Positions 34,201 to 63,805 of a stretch of DNA of 64,000 bases are shown here, one piece after another. The notes beneath the pieces are model-generated. The model was not told the DNA's origin and made no database searches. It saw only the letters and a program-made list of their open reading frames with translations. The DNA is taken from positions 1,123,001 through 1,187,000 of the forward strand of contig JAFEUB010000720.1 in the NCBI GenBank assembly GCA_024529925.1. The letters run 5' to 3'. The first letter of the stretch is position 1; every line of letters starts with the position of its first letter. The position numbers and the translations under genes were made by a program. Source of the DNA: Ophthalmolycus amberensis. Taxonomy: Eukaryota > Chordata > Actinopteri > Perciformes > Zoarcidae.

Positions 34201-36905
34201 ATTTGAAATAGCTTTGGCCCCAAAAGAAGAATAATTTAATTATATTATAGATAACATAGTTTGATGATGTTAGTTATATCAGTAAAACCATTAGTTTGAT
34301 CTTATAAACCTTATTAGAAAGTAGGATCACAGGTTCACCGTTCTCCAGCGGGACATGCGTTTATCCCAAAAGTCTTGCTCTACATTGGAGTGCAATATCA
34401 CATCCTCTGTGATGGATTTGGTTTTGGTAGAATGAATGAAGGTTGGTCTCTGCATGAAAGGCGTACCAATATGTTCTTAATGGCTCTGTGGTGCAGCGGG
34501 AGGGACTCAATGTTCCATGTGTCACATGTTGAAATTCATAATCTCTCGCTCTCTCTCTCTAAACCTCCACAGTTCTTCTCCCACTCGACGTTCTTGTATT
34601 TCTTCATCAATGCATTGACTCCAACTAATTGACATTTAAGGGGGATGCTAGCGCATGGAGGGCGAGGCGGACGCTCTTGGAGGCTTCTGTTGATATTTAT
34701 ATACAAGCAGCTCGCTGGCTGTTGAAACTATCTCCATGACAACAGGACAGGAAACAGGAAGTGAGCATGGGATGTAGGAGAGAGATAACTCCCTCGTGTT
34801 CGCGTCGTCTCTCTGCTCTTCCATCAGGTCGCGTACTGTAGACATCGATACCGCGAGTGCTTTTGCACGTATGTATGTGGATGCAAATGACATCTGATAC
34901 AACACATGCAGACGTTCAAACCTCATGCAGCATACCGAGCCCCTCTGCAGTTAACCTCTATGTGGGTCAAGCATGTGGTTATTCTTAGGGAGGTAACTGC
35001 ACTGTCATAAATACTTCTGGAATATAAGATTGCATGCCACACACACACAAAACACAACAACCAATGGGTTGATTTGAATGACTTTTAATTTGAATGAAAG
35101 TGGGAAAAATAGGGATTTTATTCATCCAAAGTATTTACAATAATTAGGATGGGTAACAAAATCAAGCCAAAGTGACAAATCAGAATAAGTATATAAACTT
35201 AACATAATTGCACTAAAGTCTAAGTACACCATAATTAAACAGAACTTATTAAAAACCACATAGTGAGTGCTCTTCTGACCTCCCCACCTCCTAACTGCAT
35301 GACATATACTATGCTGGCCAGTCCATAGTTAATTGCAGGGGTGTGAACACGTTCCTCCGCTGTGGTGCAGCTGTAAAGGCTCCTGACAACACCCCTCTTG
35401 CTGTTGTAGAATGGTACGGTCCAATTGTTCAGGCTAATCTACTCAGAGAGGTGTGATGCAGCTGCTCAGTCTTTTGCTAGAAGGATGGTCGGCTGCTAAA
35501 CACTGGTTGATGGTTTGACATTGATATGTTTTATATGTCTAGACACCAAATTGAATGTTTTAAACAAAAGATTAACTTTTTGTTTCGGACATTTTGATAT
35601 ACATTGTGTTGCTTTGTCTTTGTTTTAGGAATTGATTTTACAGGTATATGGTGGAAAGATCTTGTCTTTCTTTCCTTGAAGAATGAATACAATATAAAAA
35701 TGTGTTTGATTTTGATATCCTATCTAACGTGTGTTAGTATGTATTCATATTTTAATTAACTGCTCAGTCTTGTTGTCCAATCCATTTTACAATCATTCTG
35801 CTGGTGGCTTTGTATTTGTTTTTGAAGATGGTGCCGATGTGTGGTTCTTACGCGTGTTTGTTGTTGTAGTGGCGTTTAGGATTCTTCACAATGGTCGGCT
35901 GTCTCATTGATAATCACGCATACTGGTCCTCGTGCTTTTCTCAGATACAGTCTCTCAGTCTGCTCATGCGTCTGTGCATCCTTTAAAGATGCCATTCCAC
36001 GTCTACAACCTGGGCTCCTATACCTCTGACAACAAGCTTGCTAAATGCGGCTGCTAGCCTCAGAAATGACCGGTCAGGTAGCAATTTGCAATAGCAATAG
36101 CAATTTGTCAAGCGCAAGAAGTCCAGCATTGATGTCTTTGAATTGTCTTTCAGCTATGTGGGCTATATACTTTGCAGATGGGCTAATTTGGCTAATTCTT
36201 ATCTGTGTGCAATATCCTTTCCCACAGCGTTGTCCTTCTGCACAAAATGTGTCCTAGCAAAGTGAGCTCCTTGGAGCCGATGCTGACTCAGCAATGGACA
36301 AACTCTGCTTAGGAGTGTGAAAACGCTGCTTTTAGAAATATTATGCGAAAGCAGTCAAAACAAAGTTACTTTTTTTTACCTCCAAGTTATTGATGCTGAC
36401 CATGATTTAGAATCACCAGTTAACGTCATTAATTATAATAAAGTCCTGTGAAATAACAGGAATCTTTACTTAAAGCATCCTTATTAACGAAAGAGAACTG
36501 AATGAGAGATGATTGGATGAATGAAGGAATTCAGAGACGACAGGAAACGCGGACATGCCGACACTGCAGGCAACATGGTGGCTGCTGGTGACTCTTGTGA
36601 ATGTGTGAGCGTGTTGGCTCTTGTTCAGTGGAGTGGTCATAAACACTTTCAAGCTGTTATCATGCCGTAGTACGTGTTCACGTGTTATTGACTTGTCACG
36701 AGCATTTTTAGCTCCAAACAGAAGAATTTAGCAGTTTGCAGGGAAAGAAGTGCAATCTACCTGTTTCTCACTTGAGCAGGGTGTATTCTCAGGCTGGGTT
36801 TTATCGGTTCAGATTAATGTCAAACTGGGATAGATATGGGAAATGTTAGATTTCGGCGTTATAAGCAGATTATTTTAGGAGAGGCATCTAGTCGGTGCAT
36901 AGTCC

Positions 36906-37282
36906 TTAAAGGAATGCATCGCCTACAAAATGACCATTTGTAAATCAATTACTCACCCTGTGTTGCGAAGGAAATGTAGTTTTTCCCGCATGCCTCCACG
37001 GTGAACGAAGAACCCGAAAAAGGAGAAAAGTCGTAAATGAGGGCTGCATTTAACAACAGCAAAACTATGTCAAAAACACTTAAATAAAACAGTCTTGCAC
37101 CAACAGTCTCCCGCTTGTGCAGTGTTTTAGTGCACAAGCGGGAAAAATGCAGGTTTGGGAAGCAGTGAGCATAGGAGTGGATAAATGAGACTTTGATTAT
37201 ACTGCGTGAGAATTTGTAAACTTCTATTCAGTTTTGCTGTTGTATATAAAATGATAATTTTGAGGGTGAAGTATTCCTTTAA
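36906..37282. mobile_element. MITE-like element with TTAA ends and short terminal inverted repeats
   Basis: The left end reads TTAAAGGAATGCATCGCC and the right end GGGTGAAGTATTCCTTTAA. The right end's complement, TTAAAGGAATACTTCACCC, matches the left end at most positions. The 377-bp body has no transposase. TTAA target duplications are typical of piggyBac and Kolobok transposons, so a nonautonomous member of one of these is likely. It also holds an internal near-inverted pair around GCACAAGCGGGA (about 37110-37142). Confidence 0.72.
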
Positions 37283-39194
37283 CGCAAACCTCTATAAGTC
37301 TCAGGGAACATGATTTCTGTTGACTGTAAAGAACTGATTGAATTGTTTTGTGTGTGTGTGAGGATGAAACTCACCCCAGCGTGGAGGAGGCCAGACCACA
37401 CGTGTGTCCAGCTGCTTCGTGCAGTTCACACGCTGCAATAATAACTCTACCAAAACTGGTTTACAGTTAAAAGGATTTAATCCCACTGATGCAAGTACGA
37501 TTACAGTTAAACAATGGAGTACATACTCCTATGAAATATTACAATATTACCCACTTTGGAAAAAACTACCTCTGGTCCCAGGACACAGCCGTCCCAGGCA
37601 ACCACACGCTAAAAGAGGCAGAAAAACACTTTCTAGATCCCGCCCTCAACACCGTTCGAAACTCTTCCCCTTCCGTTTAGCCCAATTCCTATTGGCTAAC
37701 TTCTCTATGCACTTCAGTAAACGCCTGTCTCCACGACTCTCTATCCCTGAGCTGCTAATACATTCAAATGACTGTCAGTTATGGCTTAATCCCTTCTATG
37801 ATAATCCTTCAGTATAAAAGTTAAACTTCTGCAACTTGGCAGAAGCTTCATGTCTTTTAGCTACTAATCCTACAACACTTTATGTTTATCTTAATTATGC
37901 ATTCCCAATACACTTATGATTATGACTAATTATAAATTATGAATTATGAATTATTAATCACTTTTATTATATCTACTGAACACACAGTTCTATGCTCAAA
38001 TTTCTTACAGTGTGTGTGTTGTTCCCATGCCAACACGCTTCAGAGAAAACGGTCCAGAAATCCGATGAATCACCAAAACCGCATCCCTTAGTGCTGCTCC
38101 TCCCTGTTGACCGTAGACCAAGAAGAAACAAAGACACTTTCCGTGTTTGCTGTTTTCCTTTTAACTGGTGTCGGTGACTTAATGCTAGACCCATCGCAAT
38201 ACTTCTGATTGTTCTGTCTCACAGCTGTGTGACTGCCATCGCTGTACATTTCCAGTAAATCCTTTTGTTTCTTGTCCAAGAAGGGTGTTTATTTAGTTAG
38301 TGATGGCTGAACTTCATTGTTTGAGTACCAACCTGAAATACAGCACACAGCATTTTTGTCAAAGCAATAAGAGGGAAATTCAACATGGTGGAGCACAGAC
38401 ACGTACAGCATGGGGAGTGCAGGAAATAACCATGAACTCCAATCCTACTAAAGCTGTCTTTTAATGAAATATCTTTTCAGATTTTTTTTCTGCTGAGTCA
38501 ACGCCTCTCTTTCTCTCCTTTCCTTTCTTCCCATCTCCCCCTGTGTCCTGTTCTTTCCTACACTCAAAGGGAGGTTTGTTAAAGGGCCACATGTGTATGG
38601 GGTAGTCTCGGATGACTAAGCATACTTGGTGGTGTTTTGTGTGTGTGGGTCTTTCTTTTCGGGTGTTTCTTGTTCTCTACAGTATCCTGCGCTTGAAAGA
38701 TGTACGATGTATTGTAGCTGCAGCGCTGTTATTCTCCACACCCTGCTGTATCCTGCCTCTGTATAGCAGTATTTTACAGATGACTGCTTTTGGGACGAAG
38801 CTGAAGTTGGACTCAGCTCATTTTCCTAACCGGTCTAACAGGTTTTTTTGGCGTCTGAAGAAGAGTTTATTGTACAAAATGAAACTTGTGTTTTCAGCTT
38901 TGCATATTGGTGAGGTAATAGTGGAACGAAAACAGAGAACTGAGCACACTTTGTCCATATTTGTTTGCTCAACATTCACAAACATGACGATATGAAGCCT
39001 AACATGTGCTGCAACTATTTGTCCATAAGTCACCCTATGACATGTGTATGTTGACTGTACGTGCAGTATGCTGCGTTTAACCTTTGAGTCATGTATGAGC
39101 ACTATGGCTAGTTGTATGATTACTGTATGCTGCGTGACTGCACACGTGTTTGTGCATGTCTGTTTTAAAAAATGGAGATGGGCTGACTGGAGGC

Positions 39195-39228
<34 letters not shown>

Positions 39229-40990
39229 GTTTGTGTTTGTGTTTGTGATGCCAAGCTTCGTCGGGTCGTACTCAGTGTGGTGTCTTGCGCATCAATTTGC
39301 ATCACCAACATTGTTTCGTCACAAACGCTGCACTCTTGTGGGTGCAGTTATTAATTCCCAGGCACGGTGTTGACAAAATACCACCAACTATAAAGTCATA
39401 TTTGGTGAGGCTGTCGCAATCGAACTTCAGTCAAAGAAAGAAATGCAGCAGTGGAGTAGATGGGACTTTTTTCTCCTCATAAGGTGCTGTCCTGCAGGAC
39501 ACCTACAGTGGGCCACCACTGCTCTGGTGAAGCTGCTAATAATTGTGTGTGTGTGTGTGTGCATGATGTCAGACGTGATGTCATGTCAACTTATGTGTTG
39601 AATATAATATTTAGCAATCCTGTAGTTTACCCGCAACACCTTCCCTTTATTTGTAATAGTTCTAGCCTAGTGTATTATAATGTGGACGATGTCATTTTTA
39701 TTCTCTTTTGAAAATGAACTTTATTTTATTTCATCTTATAAATAATGCTGAATATGTACGTGTTAAAACTTAACAAAACAATGTACATTGAAATAAAGAA
39801 CATGTCAGTTCAAATGTGAAAAGAGTCTGTGTCCTATATGTCCAAAGAGCCCATATGAGAGAATTTAAAAGTTATTGAGATTTTTGGATATATAATGTCA
39901 CTGATAGATCACTAAATAAATAGCTGTATTGGATATTAGTGCCAAAGTATTATAATATTGGCTTTTATTATCATAAGTCTTGAACTGGGTCTCAAACTTC
40001 CAAAGGTTTTGTGTCAGTTGCATAAAAATCTTTAAATGCCAAAAATGCTCTTCGTCTTTTTCATTTACACTCCAATCGAGCATTGACTGATTTTGACTTG
40101 AATTTTGGATTTATTTTATGAAACTGATGCGAAGACCAGTGTGTAACACATGGAAATCAGAACATTTGTCTCAAATATTAAGCCATTAATATTGAGCAGC
40201 AGCAATGGACTGAACCTCTACGCAGTATCTTCTATGAGGAAGTCATTAAACACATGTCATCACATAAATATGATCTGAATGGGGAAGTGGTTATGAGCTG
40301 ATCATTCATTGTGTGTGTCAGTAATGAACACCTGAAGTCAGTCAGAAGTTAGTCATTAACTGGATTGGAGTAGGTCAGTTCTGAGGAATGTCTCTGAAGT
40401 CACAGACTGAATAGATTTTAATCCAAACAAGACGACTCCAGGGAAGATGATCAACACAGTGGTTTGTCTAGGAGGACACGGTAAGAACATACAGACAGGG
40501 TGGAGAAACGCAACACGTGCAGATGCTTCCCAACAGGGTACCAAACTGTTTTATGAGCATTGAAATGGATCGCATGCAATGAATGCAGCAACGAGATCAA
40601 GCCAGTTGAACACTTGCGGGAGATTCTGTGTGTATTTTCATCCTAGTGTTGGAGTGGTTGCCACATGTGACCTTTTAAACCTACTCCAGCTGTGTCATGT
40701 ATAGTATCTGTTTCTTAAAGTGCCTTCATATTTGTTGTCCTCATGGGACTCTTATAATAGAACACGAGGGTGTTGTGTAACAAGTCATGGTCAGTATATA
40801 ACGGAAGGTTAACAGTCAAATGACTCTTGGTGGTAATATATGTGCACTCAGGAAGCAGTTACAACATGGACAAAGTCATACAAACCCACGCACTCTCAAA
40901 TCTCCATTTATTCCATAGTTTATGATGTTTTAATTTTTTATTTTAATCTCTCCTCTAGGCTCGCCCTGCTCAGGGGGCTAACTGCTGAGC

Positions 40991-57442
<16,452 letters not shown>

Positions 57443-59745
57443 GGGATGTGCTACCGCTGCCAGCCACTTGCACATCGGAATTTATTTCTTGAGGAAAGTA
57501 TCTGGATTGTGGTTGTCATCAAATGGTTGTATCGGATTATTAGAGAGATTGCCTTTAATCCAAAAACGAGAGTCTCCTCTGGATTGATGTGGCTGCTGGG
57601 CATTGACAAATCTCTTTAATCTGTTCCTACTGAAAAAAACACGAAACCGTAGTAACAGTTTATTTGGGTTGGCATTAACACTTTTGGGATGTATGAAGCA
57701 CAAAATGATATCTCACTTGAAGACAATATGTATGACTGACTTCAGCCTGTGGGGAGAAGAAACAGGCACATGAACTTTGGGTTTTGGGAATCAACTCAAC
57801 TCTGCACATTTTGACCTTTGGACTTGTGGAAAAGCTCACAAGACAGCGAGGATTAAGAACCAGGATGGAGGCGATGGTAACAGCTTTGACGGTGACGCTA
57901 ACATTCGTCTCTTAGTTTAAAATGATCACAGAGACGGTGATGCGTGTGACTCACTGAGCTTGTGCGTGCTCATACGGTGCGTTAGTGCTATGTAGGCTGT
58001 CTACGAACTCCCAGAGGAGTTGTCGGAACGAGTTAAACAGTTACTGTCGTCTACTGTCTGCGGTCGGACTTTGCTGTGCAGTACATGTACAATGAGACAC
58101 TTTTACAGATAAAACAGTGGTGCATGATTTTGCGAAATGTGCTTTGTACCAATCCATCTCTGATTTAAAAACCCTCAGATATTGTATTTTCTGTCAAAGG
58201 TGTTTTGTGACAGATGATTATTAGACGTGAGGTCTGAACTTTACTGCGGAAATCAAGGGGAACCGTGTTGAGCTGACCCAGGTACAGAAGTCATCCTTCT
58301 ATGTTTAGAGAGGTGAGTAGAAACTGATCATGGCTGAGGGTGTTTGATTGAAGGCTGCAGTGTTAAATGGTTGTGCCAGTGGTAAATATCAGAGGCTGCA
58401 TTAGACAATCTGCGCGCAAATTCAAAAGAGTAATTTCCTCTTTGCTCAACAGATGGTGCTAGTTCCTTAAAACTACAGTTCGTGCACAGCGGTCCAATAT
58501 GGGCCTTTCAGTTCTCCTGTCTGTTGTTCTTCATCTCGTGGCGACGGCTTTCTTTTAAGTGCTGAAATCCAGTCTTTGAAACAATGTAAACAAAGAAAAT
58601 GAAATCAACATTTTCCATATCGCATGCAATTGATGCCAGAGGCAAAGCTGTCATGTGAAGATACAGTCTGAAATTGCTTGATATACGTTTCCTGTTTGCA
58701 GGCGGTTCCAGTGATTTTCTTGACAAGCTTTTCACTTCCAGTGAAAATTGAAATGAATTTTGTTTTTGTAAAGTAACAGCCTGCACCTGTCAAGGGGAAA
58801 CTACGCTTTTCTCGGGATTCAGCTTTTCTAGGGATTCTTATGGCGTGTGAGCTTCAGTGTGGGGCAATTGACATAATTTGTAGATGTGAATGTTTGGACT
58901 CGTATGTCACCTGATTTGTTTTGATTTTTTAAATAATATTTGTTACTTGTCATTTGTCAAACTCATTTTTTTTTTTCAAGGGAGCCAGGACGGGCAGCAG
59001 CAGCACCACCAAATACATGTAATGTTAAAGAACCACTTCGCTTGAATCCAGCTGTGCTCAGTTATTGCCAAGCGTGAGAATTTCAGAGCAAAGGAGTGGT
59101 TAATGATTCTCACGAAGGTTATGAAAGGATAAAGGCGTTCCTTGGAGCTGCTGGAGGGAGGCTTCATATTAATCAAAAGACCTAACGGCTTCGTTTGGCA
59201 GAAGTCCTCTGTATTCCAAAGAAAGAGCCACACAATTATGTTTTGATGCATACACGTCCCAGACCCAACATGAAAATAACTGGCATTTATTTAACAGAAG
59301 CAGACGATAACTGCCAATAATAAGTGTTATTGTAATGGGACCAGAAAATGTATGAATGTTAACCGCAGTGATCATGACTGGAAACATCCAGCCTTTGTTT
59401 CTACAAAGACAAACACTACTGTACGCTTGCTGTGTTCACTGCATTATCTATGGAATATAAATAATTTAACATTCTTTGAACATGATTTTTTTTTATGTAC
59501 GGCATGGTTGTATGGATGGTTGTGGATTTGTAACAAAAGCTAAATGTTTCTTTGTCATAACCATCATTCAGCAGTCTTTTCCGTCAACTATCTGTAACAC
59601 GTGGCCTCAATTCAACTGATCTTGCTTCCACTATTTATGTACAATACCTATTTTTGTACAATTTGTAATTTCTGTTTGTTCATTTAACACGGTGTAACTT
59701 TATAATTTAAATGTCTAACAAATAAATTTGCCTTTGGACTTTTTT
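57443..59745 (+). other. pld1: pld1 3' untranslated region (inferred)
   Basis: About 2.3 kb from the TAA to just past the AATAAA at 59721, with no coding signal and no large repeat. The sequence becomes AT-rich after 59300, as is usual for the ends of vertebrate UTRs. Confidence 0.65.
59721..59726 (+). terminator. pld1: pld1 polyadenylation signal AATAAA
   Basis: The context TCTAACAAATAAATTTGCC is followed by a T/GT-rich stretch (TTTTTTTGTTCCTTTTTGTC) about 20 bases downstream. Confidence 0.7.
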
Positions 59746-60855
59746 TGTTCCTTTTTGTCACAAACCAAGAACCCAGTTAATGTAAAAACTTTATTCATTT
59801 TTCGTCATTAAATATTTTTATTCTCGTTGATCTTTTTGAGAAATCGTCGGTGCTGCCAATGTTTTGCTTCTATTTTTATTTCGGCTCTGCAACTTTAATG
59901 TCATCAAGAAGTCTCAAATACTAAAGTTATGATCGTGTAAAAGGCACAAACTGTGTTTAACTGCAAATGTTGCCCAGGAGCTTAAATGGACGTTAAAAAT
60001 CTTCTCAAAACCGAGTGTTTTGCAGCCTTAATTGCAGAGCATGCGATTGGCAGTTTTAAACACACACGCAGCTGCTGATTTCCAGGGTATCCACTCTGTG
60101 CCAAGTCTTGTGCTTTTTTCAAGACAGAGCACAAGGAAACTTGTGTGAAGCAACGTGACAGATGGCTGACATGATTGACAAAGGTTGAATTCTGTGGGAA
60201 ACTGCTCTCAGAAGAGCTGCAGGCAACTCATTGCATTTTTGTTTCCCTTCCTTGGAACTGAGACGCCCTGCTTGTTCGTCAAGTTGGCGTGTTGGACAGG
60301 TTTTGGAAAATGCAGTGCCAGTTACATCACACGCTGAATTAGAACTGATGACTTCTACCTGCAGATTATGTAAACGGTTGTGAAAGCATTCTTAAACCTT
60401 TTGTTTTATACATACATACATGTATTCACAAGCACCAGGTAACTCCCTTTCGAACTTGAGTTAATAAATATGGTCTCTCATTGCACTACTTGCATTTTGT
60501 CCAATTTAGTAGCTCCCAAAGTAGGATGTGGGGCCCCTTTAAAAGTTTGTTCTTACCATAGAGTAAGAATATTTAGAATGATTGTTTCCACTCATAAAGA
60601 ATACTTTTCAGCCTGTGAAAACCGTTGTTCAATGTCTTGTGAGGCTCTGAAGGCAGCTTTCCAAAGTGGAGTAGAAGTATTAAAAGTACAAGTACCTCAA
60701 AATCATACTTCAGTAAAGCATTTGAGGAAATGTACTTAATTGCATTTCTCCATTGGTCAGGTTATCGCTGCTTCTTTTAGTCTGTCTCTTTTGAGTCCAA
60801 CTTTAGGAAAGTGCAATGCTAAATTGCACTTTAAATTGCTAAATTGCTCTAAATT

Positions 60856-60897
<42 letters not shown>

Positions 60898-61100
60898 ATT
60901 TTCTTGTCTATATATATAGAAAGAGATAGATAGACAGATAGAACATAAGAAAATGATTGATCATTCCTATTTTCTCAAATCAATTGATAAAATCAGTATT
61001 AAATACAATTTCTAAACATCCTTCTAAACAGCGTCAGTGCAAGAACGTGCTTGTGTGTTACGTTAAGAGGTTCGTTGGAAGGAGAAAAAAGTTTGGGAGT
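59746..61100. other. Short intergenic region between pld1 and tnik
   Basis: About 1.35 kb. No gene seen. A (CT)n lies at 60857-60891, preceded by three copies of a short AAATTGCTCT-like unit (60835-60860) and followed by GATA-rich sequence. Confidence 0.6.
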
Positions 61101-61549
61101 CCCTGCTGCCTCACCAAACTCCGCCCTGTAACAGGCGTGGTTTGCCGAGGCAGGAGGCAGCGCGCTCCCCCTCCCTCTCCATTCACTGGCTGTCACACAG
61201 CAGCGGTTCCAGGGCGAGCGAGCACTAGCGGTAATCTACTTTCCACGGCGCTTCACCTTTCACTGCTCCGTTCACATCCCGCGGACATGGATCTGGATGT
61301 GCTAATGCACGCGGCGCTCTTGCTTCCCATCCTCCACATGTTTGCGCTCTAGCTGTGCGCCCCCGGCCCGTGGCACGTCCCGCTACTGACCTGAAAGCTG
61401 TTATTTTTTTTGAGACAACGCTGTGTAGCATAGAGGGGGGACAGAAGAGACTGAGCGGCAGAGGGGGGACCACACAGTCGTGACAGCAAAGGCCGTTTCA
61501 GGATATCGGGCAACTGTGAGCGGCTTTTTGCTTTTTTGCGCCCTCCATC
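61100..61549 (+). promoter_or_regulatory. tnik: tnik promoter and 5'UTR, GC- and CpG-rich
   Basis: From about 61120 the sequence turns GC-rich with many CpG (for example GGCAGCGCGCTCCCCC, GGCGAGCGAGCACTAGCGG, CCCGCGGACATGG), unlike the AT-rich DNA on either side. It runs into the ATG at 61550. CpG richness continues past the exon to about 61720. There is no obvious TATA box. This fits a CpG-island promoter, with the transcription start not placed. Confidence 0.65.
61287..61352 (+). CDS. Possible upstream ORF (21 codons) in the tnik 5'UTR
   Basis: ATG at 61287 opens MDLDVLMHAALLLPILHMFAL and stops at TAG 61350-61352, about 200 bases before the tnik ATG. The peptide is hydrophobic. It is counted as a uORF only if transcription starts upstream of 61287, which the sequence alone cannot show. 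Confidence 0.35.
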   Translation: MDLDVLMHAALLLPILHMFAL

Positions 61550-61606
61550 ATGGCGAGTGACTCTCCAGCTCGGAGTCTGGACGAAATCGACCTATCCGCT
61601 TTGAGG
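61550..61606 (+). CDS. tnik: TNIK (TRAF2 and NCK-interacting kinase), first coding exon only
   Basis: ATG at 61550 gives MASDSPARSLDEIDLSALR, then donor AGG|GTAAGA at 61606/61607. These 19 residues are the N-terminus of TNIK as I know it from mammals. The paralogues MINK1 (MGDPAPARSLDDID) and MAP4K4 (MANDSPAKSLVDID) differ at several of these positions. TNIK is a germinal-centre Ste20/MAP4K kinase acting in Wnt/TCF and cytoskeletal signalling. The kinase domain starts in the next exon, beyond the window. Linkage to pld1 in the same orientation also fits TNIK. Confidence 0.93.
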
Positions 61607-61902
61607 GTAAGACGGTGTGACATTTAACATCTTTCAAATACTGCTTCGCGTGAAGAGAGACTAGTGTGTGCGTACCGTGCGTGCCGTGCGCGCGCGCGCC
61701 TTTCTCCTTGTCTTGCACCTGACGGCGGTCCCTGAATAGCAACCGGCAGAGGAGGCTGCAAGAGGCGGATGTGTGGGAGCCAAGCCGCCACAATGTGTAA
61801 AATTACAGAGGAAGTGATGTATATAATACATATATATTATAGACATTAAGTAACTTGACCGCTACCTCGCGCATCTGAAGCCTCATCTTCATTCAACTCA
61901 GT

Positions 61903-61905
<3 letters not shown>

Positions 61906-61962
<57 letters not shown>
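61906..61962. repeat. (GT)n microsatellite
   Basis: A pure GT run that continues into a short GCGCGTGCG stretch. Confidence 0.96.
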
Positions 61963-61966
<4 letters not shown>

Positions 61967-63304
61967 TGCGTGTGTGTGAGAGATGCTGAGTTGAGGTTGT
62001 AGCTGGGATTCTGCTGACCTGGATAGAGGGGGTTTGTGTCAGGCTGTTATAGGCCCATCAGCCTTGATTCATACAGCAGTGGAATGTAACCTATTTCTCC
62101 CACACACTGTTGATTTATCCAGATCCCCCCCCCCCCCCCCCACCACCCTGTACTTTATGGTGTACGAGTTTTGCTGTTTTTTGTAGCTATGTGCTCTGCC
62201 TGTGTGTTACAGAGTGCCAACCTACCTGTAGTCAGTGTAGCCTGCCCTCCGTCACAGCTGAAGCCTTGCGTCCTGCCAATAGCCAGTTCTTTTGTTCATC
62301 TGGTGTGTGCACTCACAGACAGCCTCCTGCGCTTGTGCTTATGCGCGGATACCCATGATTTTCGCTCCACTGGGCATGGTGTGTGTGTGTGTGTGTGTGT
62401 TATTCTGAGTGTGTTTTCCCTAATATCTGGGTTGTCTGCCGGGCTGCACACATGCAAGTGATGCTGCACATGAGGAAAAACGATTCCAGCGGAAGATCTG
62501 TTTGCTGCTCTGAAGAAAGGAAACCACATCATACACACAATGCAGTTGTCTGTCTGCTTGCAATCACCTGTTTCCATGTCTGCTTTATTGCGCCCGCATG
62601 TCCTTTTTTTATACCCTTCATTCTGTCTCTTTCTCCCTGTTCGCGCCTCCATGTCTGCTGAAGTCACAACTGCTCTACCTACCCCGCATGCTGCTCTTCC
62701 CTTTTTTCGCTCAATTTCATCGCCTGTTTTTCCAGCATCTTGCTGAAGTGACTGATTGAACGCACCTCCCCTCCTGTCTGACAGGGAAGGTTAACAAAAT
62801 GTCGATACTAAATGCTACTTTTGAGGTTTACACCTGCACCGTCGGCATGTTTGTGCCAGTGTGCAGAGAGCAGGAGTGGACGGAAAGGAGAACATGAAAG
62901 AGGAAGAGGAGGGAGAATGAGACAGGCAGAGGAATGAGGAAGAGGAGGGAAGTGTTTGGCATTGGTGCATAAATTGGTCATGTGTTTGAAGGTGGTGTGA
63001 TACTCTAATCAACTGATCATTCGACACTTCTTTTCTCGATATGTTTTTGCAACTGGAAAGAGAAAAGATCCTGAAAGTTTCTTTGGCAAATGTTGACATC
63101 TCAAAGAAGCGTATGGATTGTTAGAATTATGATTTATTCAAAGAGTGAGACACTCTTTAACCTCTAAAACCCTTTTTGACCTGCTGGTCACTCGTTTCAC
63201 TGGGCAGCCAGGCTACGGGGATGTTTCCATTTGATGAAATTTCACCGCCGTCTTGGGTTTGAATATTCCCCTCAGTGTAAACATCACACAGCTTCAGTAA
63301 AGAG

Positions 63305-63354
63305 AAAACAATCTACTCTGTTCTGTTCCAAAACAGAACAGAGTAGATTGTTTT
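63305..63354. repeat. Perfect inverted repeat, 23-bp arms and 4-base loop
   Basis: The left arm 63305-63327 (AAAACAATCTACTCTGTTCT followed by GTT) is exactly complementary to the right arm 63332-63354. The loop is CCAA. Transcribed, it would fold into an uninterrupted 23-bp stem. Confidence 0.95.
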
Positions 63355-63756
63355 TCTAACCTGGGCAAGTCAAATCTTCAATCTTGATGTTAACGGGTGA
63401 AAGATTTTTTTTGGCGATTATACTATGTATATTCCAGAGAAGTCTCTCTTTTGTTTTCTCTCCTTCACAAACACGCATCCTCGTGTTCTTGTCACGAAAT
63501 TATCTGAACTCGTAACGGTGATCTGGGTTTCCACGAAAGTTTTTTGAAGAAGCCAAGATTAGTCCCTCAACATGTCTGGACAGGGTTTATATTTACAGCA
63601 CGCACTCCTTGTCTCTCCATCAATCTCTACCGCCGTCTCTCTCTCTCTCCTCATCTGTATCGTTCCACTCTTGTTCCCTTCCTTCACATTTTTCCATCTT
63701 TCCCTCATATATCTGTATTTAGACTTGTCGTGAAACACCCCTCCCCTTGCCAACAT

Positions 63757-63800
<44 letters not shown>
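63757..63800. repeat. (CA)n microsatellite
   Basis: A pure CA run of about 22 units in tnik intron 1. Confidence 0.96.

Positions 63801-63805
<5 letters not shown>

Larger units (their letters stand above)
30016..40958 (+). other. pld1: Likely first intron of pld1, about 11 kb
   Basis: No further confident exon. It contains (GT)n at 30372-30403, interspersed repeats near 31113-31260, a (CT)n near 31976-32010, an inverted-repeat element at 36906-37282 with TTAA ends, (GT)n near 39196-39244 and 39546-39562, and an unexplained reading frame near 32240-32690. If the promoter call at 29.7 kb is wrong, part of this is intergenic. Confidence 0.45.

Noticed and set aside
35040..35520. Possible LTR or hAT-like repeat between CA-rich and AT-rich sequence
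   Set aside because: No terminal repeats or target duplication could be identified by eye.
37404..37817. 137-codon + strand ORF
   Set aside because: Not recognised; considered as part of an LTR element, but I could not find matching terminal repeats, a primer-binding site or a polypurine tract.
38612..38995. 127-codon + strand ORF
   Set aside because: No family resemblance; T-rich sequence gives a spurious hydrophobic reading within the likely pld1 intron 1.
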